64,000 nucleotides of DNA, from contig NZ_JAHQZT010000008.1 of NCBI RefSeq assembly GCF_019061305.1, positions 113,096 through 177,095 on the forward strand, in the 5' to 3' direction. Positions 1 to 9,932 of this stretch are shown in pieces. The position numbers and the translations under genes were made by a program. This stretch comes from Marinobacterium weihaiense (GTDB lineage: Bacteria; Pseudomonadota; Gammaproteobacteria; Pseudomonadales; Balneatricaceae). Every line of letters begins with the position of its first letter. The first letter of the stretch is position 1. The notes below the pieces were generated by a model. The model was not told the DNA's origin and made no database searches. It saw only the letters and a list, made by a program, of their open reading frames with translations.

Positions 1-1
1 C

Positions 2-328
2 GGACGGCGGCAGGAATGGCCGCAGATTCTGCGTCAGCTGGGGGTCCGGGCCACCGGGCTGACCCGTACCATGTCGTTTTCAAGCACGGCGCTGGCGGTA
101 TCGGCCGCCATTGAGGGCATCGGCGTGGCGTTGGCGGATCGGGCACTGGTACAGCGTGAATTGGATTCAGGTCAGTTGGTGGTGCCGTTCGACATTACCC
201 TGGACAAGCCCAAGGGGTTCTACCTGGTGTATCAGGAGAAGCGGCAGCTGACCTATGGCATGGAGGCCTTTCGGGACTGGATACTGGCGGAGATGCATCA
301 AGACCTGCTGCCGGGTGCGACGAGCTGA
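2..328 (+). CDS. LysR-family transcriptional regulator, C-terminal fragment
   Basis: The reading frame is open from the left edge, so the start and the DNA-binding domain lie outside the window. About 108 residues remain. They match the end of the LysR substrate-binding domain: a segment reading SAAIEGIGVALADRALVQREL followed by a GQLVVPF strand, then a short tail with YLVYQEKR. That arrangement is typical of the GcvA-like branch, where the small-molecule co-inducer binds a periplasmic-protein-like fold. The target genes cannot be told from this fragment. It ends 22 bp before the convergent YbjN-type gene. The family call is fairly safe; the subgroup is an inference. Confidence 0.75.
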   Translation, partial: GRRQEWPQILRQLGVRATGLTRTMSFSSTALAVSAAIEGIGVALADRALVQRELDSGQLVVPFDITLDKPKGFYLVYQEKRQLTYGMEAFRDWILAEMHQDLLPGATS

Positions 329-350
329 CCCGGCACAGGTCGGTACCGAA

Positions 351-848
351 TCAGTTGGTGATCAGCGAGCCGGTGTCTTCGGCCTCATTGATGAATTTTT
401 CGAAGTCAGTGCTGGCCACGCGCCACCAGTCGATGGTGTCGTCCAGGTTGTTCTGGCTGACGCCGTGGCGCAGGTTGACGGCCATCTCCAGCGTGGGGTC
501 ACCGTCGGCATCCAGATAGGCCTTGCCAAAGCGCATCTCGCGGTTCCATTCGTTAAGACGGCTCAGGCTGACATTGATATCGCTCCAGACCGCTGAAAAC
601 TGCACATCCTTGCAATCGGCATTGTCGGTGCAGGAGTAAAAAAAGATACCGTACTTAATGCCTTCAATGCGGCCGGTAATCAGTGGGTCGCCGTAATTAT
701 CGGTGCTCAGGCTGGCGGAGCCGAAGCCACGCGCCACATCGACAATACGCTCCGGTGTTGTGGCGGAAACGAGAGAATCGGCACTGACGGGGGCCACCAG
801 CAGGGAGGTGGTGGCCAGGGCCAGCAGGAATGAAACCGGTTTACGCAT
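351..848 (-). CDS. YbjN-domain protein with signal peptide
   Basis: A 165-residue secreted protein. The N-terminus has two basic residues, a hydrophobic stretch (FLLALATTSLLVAPV) and a signal-peptidase-like SAD site near residue 23. The mature part carries the YbjN pattern: a TPERIVDVARGFG helix, strands with a YGIFFYSC segment, and a WNREMRFGKAYLD motif followed by a DGDPTLEM strand. Two cysteines (YSCTDNADC) could form a disulfide in the periplasm. The first possible start is a GTG three bases upstream, but the AGAG motif is better spaced for the ATG at 848. The family resembles type III secretion chaperones in fold and has no established enzymatic role; I infer none. Confidence 0.75.
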   Translation of the reverse strand: MRKPVSFLLALATTSLLVAPVSADSLVSATTPERIVDVARGFGSASLSTDNYGDPLITGRIEGIKYGIFFYSCTDNADCKDVQFSAVWSDINVSLSRLNEWNREMRFGKAYLDADGDPTLEMAVNLRHGVSQNNLDDTIDWWRVASTDFEKFINEAEDTGSLITN

Positions 849-982
849 CACATGCTCTTTGTGTGGATGAAGGCGCCTACTGTTAACGATTTTCCGGTGG
901 AACTCAACGGTTGCAGCAACGGCTGTCTTCCGTGCGCCGGATGGCGCTAGAATGGCACTTCATTTACAGCTGCAGGTGTCTC

Positions 983-1975
983 ATGTCCGCGAATGTTTCC
1001 CAGCCTTTTTATCAGCTTATTCCCGACACCGTGATTGATGCCGTGGAGTCCATGGGCTACCTGAGCGATGGGCGCATACTGGCGTTGAACAGCTATGAAA
1101 ACCGGGTCTACCAGGTCGGGCTGGACGAAGCCGAACCGCTGATTGCCAAGTTCTACCGGCCGGGGCGCTGGAGTGATGCCCAGATCATGGAAGAACATGC
1201 ATTCTGTTTCGAACTGGCCGAACAGGAGCTGCCGGTGGTGGCCCCGTTGCAGCTGGATAATGGCGACAGCCTGTTTCACTTCCGTGATTATCGCTTTGCC
1301 CTCTATCCGCGTCGTGGCGGCCGTGCCCCGGAACTGGGCGACGCCGATCATCTGTATCAGCTGGGGCAGACTCTGGGGCGGATTCATCTGGTGGGCGCCG
1401 CACGTCCCTTTGTGGCCCGCCCGGCGCTGGATATCCAGAACTATGGCCGTGACAGCATCGAACTGATTGCCCGGGATTTCATTCCGGCCTCGCTGCGGGA
1501 AGCCTATACCAGCCTGGCGGATGACCTGTTGCAGGGCATTGAAGCCTGTTATGCCGTGGCGGGTGAGGTGCGCAATATCCGCGTGCATGGCGATTGCCAT
1601 GGCGGCAATATCCTCTGGCGGGACGATACCCCCAACTTCGTCGACTTCGACGATGCGCGCATGGCGCCGGCGGTGCAGGATCTGTGGATGCTGCTGACCG
1701 GTGACGATCGCCAGCAACAGCAGCTGCAGCTGGCCGAGGTGATCGAGGGCTACAACGAGTTTGCCGATTTCGACCCGCGTGAGTTGCACCTGGTGGAGGC
1801 GTTGCGCACCCTGCGCATGCTCAACTACAGCGCCTGGCTGGCGCGGCGCTGGGAAGACCCGGCGTTTCCGCGCAGCTTTACCTGGTTCAATACCGAGCGC
1901 TACTGGGGTGAGCACATTCTGCAGCTGCGTGAGCAGCTATCGGCCCTGCGTCAGCCGCCGTTGAAGCTGCTGTAG
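983..1975 (+). CDS. srkA: Stress response serine/threonine kinase SrkA (YihE/RdoA)
   Basis: A 330-residue cytoplasmic kinase of the choline-kinase/APH fold. The N-terminal lobe has LNSYENRVYQVG and AKFYRPGRW, characteristic of SrkA; the catalytic loop reads HGDCHGGNILW (around residue 210) and is followed by the metal-binding FVDFDDARMAP segment. Length matches the roughly 330 residues usual in the family. In E. coli SrkA protects against stress-induced cell death (Cpx-regulated); that role is taken from the family. The open frame extends upstream to a TTG at 911, but homology begins at the ATG at 983 (MSANVSQPF). It is convergent with the 2OG oxygenase gene, leaving only 6 bp between them. 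Confidence 0.92.
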   Translation: MSANVSQPFYQLIPDTVIDAVESMGYLSDGRILALNSYENRVYQVGLDEAEPLIAKFYRPGRWSDAQIMEEHAFCFELAEQELPVVAPLQLDNGDSLFHFRDYRFALYPRRGGRAPELGDADHLYQLGQTLGRIHLVGAARPFVARPALDIQNYGRDSIELIARDFIPASLREAYTSLADDLLQGIEACYAVAGEVRNIRVHGDCHGGNILWRDDTPNFVDFDDARMAPAVQDLWMLLTGDDRQQQQLQLAEVIEGYNEFADFDPRELHLVEALRTLRMLNYSAWLARRWEDPAFPRSFTWFNTERYWGEHILQLREQLSALRQPPLKLL

Positions 1976-1981
1976 GGCCGC

Positions 1982-2644
1982 TCAGCGTGGCGGGTCGATC
2001 TGGTTGTTGATGCTGGCATTGACGCGGAACCAGCCGGCAATGCTGTAGCGGTCGGTAGCGGCGGGCAGAACCTCGTGCGGGAACTGCTCGCTGAGGAAGA
2101 TCACCAGCGTGCCCATGCGCGGCACCACCCGCTCGATTGGGGTTTCACTGTCCGGTTCAGGCCAGATCAGCAGTTCGCCACCGGCGTGTTCGTCCCAGTC
2201 CGGGTTGAGGTAAAGCACAGTGGTCAGCACCCGGTTGGTCTGACCGCGGAAGGCGTCCAGGTGACGCTTGTAGAAGGCCCCGGCGCGGTAGTGTGCAAAG
2301 TGTGCCTCATAGTCGAACAGGCCCATGAACAGACGCCGGTTCAGCCCCTCGCGCAGATCGCTCATCCAGTCCAGATAGTCGGCCTCCGCCGGGTGTTGGC
2401 GCCCCAGCCAGCGAATCTGGTCACGGCGTATATCAGCCTTCAGCTGATGGTCTTGCTCACGGCCGATACCGGCCTGCTGCATCTGTCGCGGCGAGAAGCT
2501 GTCCAGATGCTCATACAAGGCTCGGCCCAGTGTTTCCGGCAGCGCGGACGGCAGGATGATATAACCCTTGTCGACCAGCGTATCGGCGATACGGTCGAAC
2601 AGGGACTCACGCAGATCAATGGGCAGTTCAGGGGGTGAATACAC
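1982..2644 (-). CDS. 2-oxoglutarate/Fe(II)-dependent oxygenase (prolyl-4-hydroxylase type)
   Basis: A 220-residue protein with the double-stranded beta-helix iron site: H-x-D in KRHLDAF (about residue 128), the distal histidine in QFPHEVLPA (about 190) and the 2-oxoglutarate-binding arginine in DRYSIAGWFR. The GGELLIWPE strand and the preceding TTVLYLNPDW are typical of bacterial P4H-like hydroxylases. The substrate is unknown; relatives hydroxylate prolyl residues of translation factors or small molecules. Translation starts at a GTG preceded by GGAGG with 8-base spacing; an overlapping ATG closer to the GGAGG is in another frame. It is a single gene, divergent from the 3D-domain lipoprotein. 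Confidence 0.85.
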   Translation of the reverse strand: MYSPPELPIDLRESLFDRIADTLVDKGYIILPSALPETLGRALYEHLDSFSPRQMQQAGIGREQDHQLKADIRRDQIRWLGRQHPAEADYLDWMSDLREGLNRRLFMGLFDYEAHFAHYRAGAFYKRHLDAFRGQTNRVLTTVLYLNPDWDEHAGGELLIWPEPDSETPIERVVPRMGTLVIFLSEQFPHEVLPAATDRYSIAGWFRVNASINNQIDPPR

Positions 2645-2727
2645 GTGGGCATCCTCCGCAACAGAGAATTGTCTTTTATACTGCCGAATCGTTAATCTGT
2701 CAGCAAAATTTTACAAAAGGAAGGTAA

Positions 2728-3132
2728 ATGAAGGCTTCTTCGTTAAAGTGTCTGTCTCTGGCAGCATCGGTGCTATTAGTCGGCTGTGTGGAAAAGCCCC
2801 CGGAGGGGCGCGCCCTGACCGTCAAGGCCAGTGCCTACAATTCACTGGTGGCGCAGACCAATGCCAACCCGACCTTGGCGGCCTGGGGCGATACTCTGAA
2901 ACCGGGCATGAAGGCGGTGGCGGTATCGCGGGATCTGATCAAGGAAGGGCTGACCCACAACACCCTGATCGAAATCGAGGGCTTGCCAGGTCAGTACCGG
3001 GTGCTCGACAAGATGAACAAGCGCTGGACCCGCAAGATCGATATTTACATGGGCAAAGATGTGGATGCGGCCCGTAACTGGGGCGTGCGTGAAGTCGAGA
3101 TCCGCTGGACGCCGGTTGAAAGCGACATGTGA
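2728..3132 (+). CDS. 3D-domain lipoprotein
   Basis: A 134-residue lipoprotein. The signal sequence ends in the lipobox LLVGC (Cys20), so the mature protein should be lipid-anchored. The remainder is a small double-psi-barrel-like 3D domain: KASAYNS near the start, GDTLKPGMKAVAVS, and the terminal RKIDIYMGKDVDAARNWG segment with the aspartates that give the family its name. 3D domains are related to the catalytic part of MltA-type lytic transglycosylases, so contact with peptidoglycan is plausible, but activity is not demonstrated by the sequence. The start ATG has a clear AAGGAAGG ribosome-binding site. The gene ends directly against the convergent SDR gene with no spacer. Confidence 0.82.
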   Translation: MKASSLKCLSLAASVLLVGCVEKPPEGRALTVKASAYNSLVAQTNANPTLAAWGDTLKPGMKAVAVSRDLIKEGLTHNTLIEIEGLPGQYRVLDKMNKRWTRKIDIYMGKDVDAARNWGVREVEIRWTPVESDM

Positions 3133-3894
3133 TCAGGGCGTGATACGCTGGCCATCCCAAGCAAACACCTGGCCACTCTGCTCCGGACTGAGGCCATCCA
3201 CCACCTGCAGCAGCGATTCGGCGGCAAAGGCCGGGGTGAACAGCTTGCCCTCGGGCACCCGCGCCTGAAACGGCTGCGACAGCGGCGTGTCCACGGTGCC
3301 CGGATGCAGCCCCGCCACCACCAGCTGCGGCCAGCGCCGCTTGGCTTCGATAGCGGTACAGCGCAGCAGCATGTTCAGCGCCGCCTTGCTGGCGCGGTAA
3401 CTGTACCAACCGCCCAGGTGATTATCGCCAATACTGCCGACCCGCGCCGACAGTGCGGCAAACACTGCACGTTGATTCCTGGGCAACAGTGGAATCAGGT
3501 GCTTGGCCAGCAGCGCCGGCGCCAGGGCGTTGATCTGCATCTGCTGATGAAAGTAGTCCGCATTCAGTGCCCGCCAGCTTTTCTCCGGCGGGTGGCCGTC
3601 TGTGTGCAGCAGCCCAGTGGCGACCAGCACCAGCTGTGGCGCGGTGTCTTTGAGCTGCTCGGCGGCCGCGGCCATGCTGGACTCATCGGTCAGATCGATG
3701 CTCTCCAGCGTTAGCCGGTCACCCTGTTGTGCCTGCAGCGCTTCGGCGTCCGCCGGTGCCGAGCGGGACAGGGCATGTACTCGCGCCACGCGCTCATCGG
3801 CCAGCAGAGCTTCCAGCAGAGCACGGCCGATGCCGCCGCTGGCGCCCACCAGTACAGCCGTGATTGGAGTATCAAACGACGTCAGCAGAGTCAT
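3133..3894 (-). CDS. Short-chain dehydrogenase/reductase (SDR)
   Basis: A 253-residue NAD(P)-dependent oxidoreductase. The Rossmann motif GASGGIG is at residues 18-24, and the catalytic YxxxK appears as YSYRASKAALN with a serine (ALSARVGSIGDN) ahead of it. The NAG-type motif is replaced by VATGLLHTD, as in CsgA/YciK-like SDRs. The substrate is not predictable. Its ATG overlaps the stop codon of the upstream AarF-type gene (ATGA), so the two are translationally coupled and probably co-transcribed, but I see no shared pathway. Confidence 0.88.
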   Translation of the reverse strand: MTLLTSFDTPITAVLVGASGGIGRALLEALLADERVARVHALSRSAPADAEALQAQQGDRLTLESIDLTDESSMAAAAEQLKDTAPQLVLVATGLLHTDGHPPEKSWRALNADYFHQQMQINALAPALLAKHLIPLLPRNQRAVFAALSARVGSIGDNHLGGWYSYRASKAALNMLLRCTAIEAKRRWPQLVVAGLHPGTVDTPLSQPFQARVPEGKLFTPAFAAESLLQVVDGLSPEQSGQVFAWDGQRITP

Positions 3895-5234
3895 AATTGC
3901 TCCCGGTAATGGTTGAAAATGGCATGCACATCCACTCGGGCGCCCAGCCGTGCCGCCAGCATGAACAGTCCGCCCATCTTGCGATGCAGAAAGAGCACAT
4001 CCGCCGGGGGGGTGTGCCAGGCTTCGGGGTCGCTGCTGATCGCCATGCCGCGTTCGTGGATGCGCTGGGCCAGGTCGGACTGGCCGAAGTCATAGGGGCC
4101 GGGCGTGCGCAGCGGCTCGGTGGCTTCCATGAAGATCTCCAGCACCACTTGACGGTTGGCGGCATCATGGCGCTGGCTGAAGAATCCCAGGGTTTCCAGT
4201 GCGGCGGCCAACTCGTCAGCGTTGCGGTCGGTCGCGGCGCAGATGGCACGGCCGTAGTGGTGCACGAAGTCGGTCGAGAAGTGGCGCACCGCACCGAAAT
4301 CCAGCAGCACCAGCCGGTCCTGTTCCAAGTTGTACTGGTAATTGGCCGGGTTGGGGTCGGTCTGCACGCAACGCAGCTGGAACAGTTCACAGAAAAACAG
4401 CTCCAGCAGCAGCGCCGGAATATGGTGCTGCAGGTCTGGTTGGCGCTCGGCTGCATGCTCCAGGCTGACGCCGTCGATGAAATCCATGCACAGCATCTGT
4501 TCGGTAGACAGTTCGGTGTCCACGCCGGGCAGGGCCAGGGCGTCACGGTGCCGGAAGGCGACCAATGCCTCGGCATAGCCCAGCAGTTGCTGCTGCTCGT
4601 GCAGATAATCGGTTTCCAGTCGAAGCTGGTGCTTGGCTTCCTCGACCAGCGCATCGATCTCTAGTTCACGAGGCAGCAGGCCACTCAGGCGCAGCAGGGA
4701 GACCACGTTGTCGATATCGCTGTCGATGCTGCGGCGCACGCCGGGGTATTGGATCTTGATCGCCAGCGCGCGCCCGGCATGGGTGCGGCCCTTGTGCACC
4801 TGACCGATGGAGGCAGCGGCCACCGGTTCGAAACTGAACTGGGCCAGGCGTTGATCCCAGTCCTCGCCCCAGTTGGCCTCCAGCACGCCGACCAGCTGGG
4901 CGGCGGGCATGATCACGGCGTCATCGCGCAGGCGCTCCAGCACCGCGGCCAGCTCCGGTGGCAGCAGGGCGCCGGAGTCCATCGAGATCAGCTGACCCAA
5001 CTTCATCGCCGCGCCGCGCATCCGCGCCAGCTTGTCGGCCACCTGCTCCAGATTCTTGCGGCTGAGCAGCAGCTCGGACATCACCGGGCGTTCGCCGCGC
5101 AGCCAGTGCTTGCCGCTTTCAGTCACCAGATTACCGGCCACGCGACCGGCCAGTCCGGTCAGACTGGCCATGCGGGACAGGCGGCTGCTGGGCACGGCCG
5201 CCGCGCGACGGGGTTTGGAGTTGGTGGTGCTCAT
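3891..5234 (-). CDS. AarF/ABC1/UbiB-family atypical kinase
   Basis: A 447-residue member of the ABC1/ADCK family of protein-kinase-like proteins linked to ubiquinone and lipid metabolism. The invariant KxGQ signature is present (MRGAAMKLGQLISMD), followed by PPELAAVLERLRDDA, the AASIGQVHKG alanine-rich loop, the ion-pair lysine in AIKIQYPG and the catalytic QTDPNPANYQY and LLDFGAVR motifs. There are no terminal membrane helices like those of E. coli UbiB, so it is probably an ADCK paralogue of unknown substrate rather than UbiB itself. It has an AGGAG ribosome-binding site and is the first gene of a two-gene unit with the SDR. Confidence 0.88.
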   Translation of the reverse strand: MSTTNSKPRRAAAVPSSRLSRMASLTGLAGRVAGNLVTESGKHWLRGERPVMSELLLSRKNLEQVADKLARMRGAAMKLGQLISMDSGALLPPELAAVLERLRDDAVIMPAAQLVGVLEANWGEDWDQRLAQFSFEPVAAASIGQVHKGRTHAGRALAIKIQYPGVRRSIDSDIDNVVSLLRLSGLLPRELEIDALVEEAKHQLRLETDYLHEQQQLLGYAEALVAFRHRDALALPGVDTELSTEQMLCMDFIDGVSLEHAAERQPDLQHHIPALLLELFFCELFQLRCVQTDPNPANYQYNLEQDRLVLLDFGAVRHFSTDFVHHYGRAICAATDRNADELAAALETLGFFSQRHDAANRQVVLEIFMEATEPLRTPGPYDFGQSDLAQRIHERGMAISSDPEAWHTPPADVLFLHRKMGGLFMLAARLGARVDVHAIFNHYREQL

Positions 5235-5331
5235 GGCATCTCCTGGGCGTCCGGCCCTGATCAGGCTGTTGTATTATGTCGAGTTTACGCGCGTGGCGCG
5301 CGAATAGATGCATGAGCGGAGACACACCGAG

Positions 5332-5682
5332 ATGGAATATGACTTCAGACGCGATCTCTACGATGAGCCCGAGGCGGTGGTGGAGATGGAGCAGGCGCTC
5401 TTTGGGCGCTGGCTGAGCGAGGAGCTGGGCAGCAACCGCAGCGAGGCGCTACGCATTCTGCAGCAGGCCGAACAGCGGCTGAGCGAGCGCCGGGGCCAGT
5501 TCGACTGGCACGGCCATGAGCTGAGCCTGCAGCTGGACAGCGAAAGCGCCCGGGTCTGGCCGCAGTCCGAGGGCAATACCGATGAACTGGAGGACGGTTA
5601 TGGCCTGGCCGACGAGGCCTGCGAGGCAGGGCTGGAAGATTTCATTGGTTTGCTGCAGGGCTGGATCGACTATATTGGTTGA
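5332..5682 (+). CDS. yacL: YacL family protein (UPF0231)
   Basis: A 116-residue acidic cytoplasmic protein resembling E. coli YacL/UPF0231: MEYDFRRD at the start, a central FDWHGHELSLQLD segment, an acidic DELEDGY stretch and the end GLEDFIGLLQGW. The function of the family is not established. An in-frame ATG lies 24 bases upstream, but the GGAGA at 5318-5322 is correctly spaced for the ATG at 5332, and the family starts there. It stands alone, divergent from the AarF-type gene and followed by the degenerate repeat array in front of the peroxiredoxin gene. Confidence 0.8.
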   Translation: MEYDFRRDLYDEPEAVVEMEQALFGRWLSEELGSNRSEALRILQQAEQRLSERRGQFDWHGHELSLQLDSESARVWPQSEGNTDELEDGYGLADEACEAGLEDFIGLLQGWIDYIG

Positions 5683-5716
5683 ACACTCCGGGCCTGACAC
5701 GATTGGCCGGGCACCC

Positions 5717-5790
5717 TTTTCAGTACCCGTATTTTTAGACCCGAATGGCTAGAACCTGTATTTTCAGAACCTGTATTTCTAACACCGGGT
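5717..5790. repeat. Degenerate 15-bp tandem repeats upstream of peroxiredoxin
   Basis: About five imperfect copies with a 14-15 bp period. The clearest units begin at 5717 (TTTTCAGTACCCGTA), 5732 (TTTTTAGACCCGAAT) and 5761 (TTTTCAGAACCTGTA), with a 14-bp unit between and a decayed unit at 5776. No reading frame crosses it. The array ends about 80 bp before the peroxiredoxin start. Origin by slippage is the simplest explanation. Confidence 0.6.
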
Positions 5791-5869
5791 GCCGAGTGAT
5801 AGGCAGGGCGGATAGTGCCCTGCTACAATCCCGAGTAGTTCAGTCAACTATAGCCAGTGGAGAATAAGC

Positions 5870-6346
5870 ATGAGCATTCAGATCGGTGATTCCATTCCCA
5901 ATGTAGAGCTGCGCGTCATGGGCGCTGAAGGCCCGGAAGCGGTCAATACGGCCGACCTCTTTGCCGGCAAGAAAGTAGTGCTGTTTGCCGTACCGGGTGC
6001 CTTCACGCCGGGCTGCTCCATGACCCACCTGCCGGGCTTCGTGGTCAAGGCCGACGAGATCAAGGCCAAGGGCGTGGACAGCATCATCTGCACGTCTGTG
6101 AACGATGTGTTCGTGATGGACGCTTGGGGCAAGGCGCAGAACGCCGAAGCGATCACCATGCTGGCGGACGGCATCGGTGAATTTGCCGCCGCCATGGGCC
6201 TGGATCAGGACCTGTCCGGCATCCAGTTCGGCAAGCGCAGCCAGCGTTATGCCATGATCGTCAACGACGGCAAGGTCGAACTGCTGAACATCGACGAAAA
6301 AGGCATCGACAAGAGCAGCGCCGAGACCATTCTGGCCGCGCTCTAA
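5870..6346 (+). CDS. Peroxiredoxin, Prx5 type
   Basis: A 158-residue thiol peroxidase reducing H2O2, alkyl hydroperoxides or peroxynitrite. The peroxidatic cysteine lies in PGAFTPGCSMTHLPG (about residue 49), with the preceding FAVPGAFTP loop and the later SVNDVFVMDAWGK segment typical of the Prx5/AhpE-like hybrid group. No glutaredoxin domain is fused and no second conserved cysteine pairs obviously with it, apart from IICTSV, so it may act as a 1-Cys or atypical 2-Cys enzyme using glutathione or thioredoxin. GGAGAATAAGC precedes the ATG. It is a single-gene unit closed by a strong bidirectional terminator. Confidence 0.93.
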   Translation: MSIQIGDSIPNVELRVMGAEGPEAVNTADLFAGKKVVLFAVPGAFTPGCSMTHLPGFVVKADEIKAKGVDSIICTSVNDVFVMDAWGKAQNAEAITMLADGIGEFAAAMGLDQDLSGIQFGKRSQRYAMIVNDGKVELLNIDEKGIDKSSAETILAAL

Positions 6347-6365
6347 GCCTTCGCTTTCCGCAGAC

Positions 6366-6405
6366 GAAAAACGCCGATCAGTGTGGTGCTGATCGGCGTT
6401 TTTTT
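6366..6405. terminator. Bidirectional intrinsic terminator
   Basis: A perfect 12-bp inverted repeat (AACGCCGATCAG at 6370-6381 and its complement at 6389-6400) with a 7-nt loop. It is followed by seven Ts on the plus strand and preceded by a run of four As, which becomes Us on the minus strand. It serves the peroxiredoxin gene and the convergent fghA. Confidence 0.93.
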
Positions 6406-6415
6406 GTGGCGGGCT

Positions 6416-7264
6416 TCAGGCCTTCAGCGCCCTGGCGTGATGGCGCAGGTGGTCTTCGATGAAGCTGGCGATGAAGAAGTAGCTGTGGTCGTACCCTGGC
6501 TGCAGGCGCAGTTCCAGCGGGTGACCCGCGGCGTCACAGGCGGCCTGCAGCGCTTCGGGCTTGAGCTGTTCGGCCAGAAAATCATCGGCCTCGCCCTGAT
6601 CCACCAGAATCGGCAGCTTCTCTGTAGCGCTGGCGATCAGTTCGCAACTGTCCCATGCTTTCCAGCTGTCTCTATCCTCACCCAGATAACCGCTCAGGGC
6701 TTTTTCGCCCCAGGGGCAATGGCTCGGGTTGCTGATCGGTGCGAAGGCGGACACCGAGGCGTAACGGCCCGGATTCTTCAGCGCACACATCAATGCACCG
6801 TGACCACCCATGGAGTGACCGCTGATGGCACGCTTGTCGGTGACCGGGAAGTGCTGCTCGATCAGCGCGGGCAGTTCAGCCGTCACGTAGTCGTACATCT
6901 GGTAATGCGCGGCCCAGGGTGCCTGAGTGGCGTTGACGTAGAACCCGGCGCCGGAGCCGAAATCATAGCTGTCATGCTCGCCGGGCAGGTCGGTGCCGCG
7001 CGGGCTGGTATCCGGCGCGACGATGGCGATGCCCAGCTCGGCGGCGATGCGCTGGGCACCGGCCTTCTGCATGAAGTTCTCATCGGTGCAGGTCAGGCCG
7101 GACAGCCAGTAGAGTACCGGCACCGGTTGTGTTTGTGCCTGCGGCGGCAGGTAGATGGCAAAGATCATCTCCGTGCCGGTCGCCGTTGAGCGGTGCTTGT
7201 AGCGCTTGAGCCAGCCATCGAAGCACTTGTTGCTGGCGATCAGCTCGGGGGCTGTTTGAGACAT
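6416..7264 (-). CDS. fghA: S-formylglutathione hydrolase
   Basis: A 282-residue alpha/beta hydrolase that splits S-formylglutathione into formate and glutathione, the second step of glutathione-dependent formaldehyde oxidation. The nucleophile elbow is [11 protein letters not shown] (Ser about 149), and the remaining triad residues sit in [10 protein letters not shown] and GYDHSYFF. The [18 protein letters not shown] segment is diagnostic of the esterase D/FghA family. The frame is open further upstream, but AAGGAG precedes the ATG at 7264. It is read in the same direction as frmA, 444 bp downstream of it, so a shared transcript would have to cross the palindromic repeat region. Confidence 0.95.
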   Translation of the reverse strand: MSQTAPELIASNKCFDGWLKRYKHRSTATGTEMIFAIYLPPQAQTQPVPVLYWLSGLTCTDENFMQKAGAQRIAAELGIAIVAPDTSPRGTDLPGEHDSYDFGSGAGFYVNATQAPWAAHYQMYDYVTAELPALIEQHFPVTDKRAISGHSMGGHGALMCALKNPGRYASVSAFAPISNPSHCPWGEKALSGYLGEDRDSWKAWDSCELIASATEKLPILVDQGEADDFLAEQLKPEALQAACDAAGHPLELRLQPGYDHSYFFIASFIEDHLRHHARALKA

Positions 7265-7708
7265 GCTGTTCTCCTTGGGCTTTTTATGTGGCAGAGGCGG
7301 ATGGAGCGGATGGGGGCCGTGCTTTGGAGATGACAGGGTAGCTCGACACGCCATAAACCCTTCCCTGGGGGCTCGATGGCGCCATCCATGGCGCCATACG
7401 GTCGATCAACCCTGTCATCTCCACGCTGGCACGTTTGGGTGCCAGACGTATAGCCGTTATTTCAACCTTGTACACACGATCTATCGCCGTGCAGTGGTTG
7501 TTTTCGCGGCGGCACAGACTGTCCATGGACGGGGTTGCCGCTTATGACTGACCCTCTGCCGCCAGGATCGATAAATGCTCCTGCATTATCGACACTCCCG
7601 CCATCCATGGCGGTCGGATAGCGGCAGGGAGCCCCCATGGATGGGTTCACGGCGCGTCAGGCGGAAGCGGCGACCACGGCCGAAGGCACCCTCAGAACCA
7701 ACCTCGGA
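7265..7708. repeat. Intergenic palindromic repeat cluster between frmA and fghA
   Basis: This gene-free stretch holds two nested palindromic elements. The first is bounded by a perfect 14-bp inverted repeat (GGAGATGACAGGGT at 7326-7339, complement at 7409-7422) and contains two tandem copies of the palindrome ATGGCGCCAT (7376 and 7388). The second, about 7556-7627, is bounded by CTGCCGC/GCGGCAG and contains two smaller hairpins, one around 7568-7590 and one CCGCCAT/ATGGCGG near 7600. The edge sequence CCCCCATGGATGGGTTCACGG is of the kind I associate with dispersed intergenic repeats in gammaproteobacteria. No gene is apparent; it may be a REP/BIME-like or MITE-like element. Confidence 0.6.
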
Positions 7709-9860
<2,152 letters not shown>

Positions 9861-9868
9861 ACGCGCAC

Positions 9869-9892
9869 AAAAAAGCCGCCCCGGAGGGCGGC
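9869..9892 (-). terminator. Intrinsic terminator of ahpF
   Basis: A GCCGCC/GGCGGC stem (9875-9880 and 9887-9892) with a 6-nt loop. Read leftward it is followed by six Us (the A-run at 9869-9874 on the plus strand). It lies 40 bp beyond the ahpF stop. Confidence 0.85.
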
Positions 9893-9932
9893 AAGGTCAG
9901 CTAGTCGCTGAAGAGAGATAGAGACGGCCTGA

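Noticed and set aside
911..982. N-terminal extension of srkA from a TTG codon
   Set aside because: It has no family similarity, and the ATG at 983 gives the normal SrkA length.
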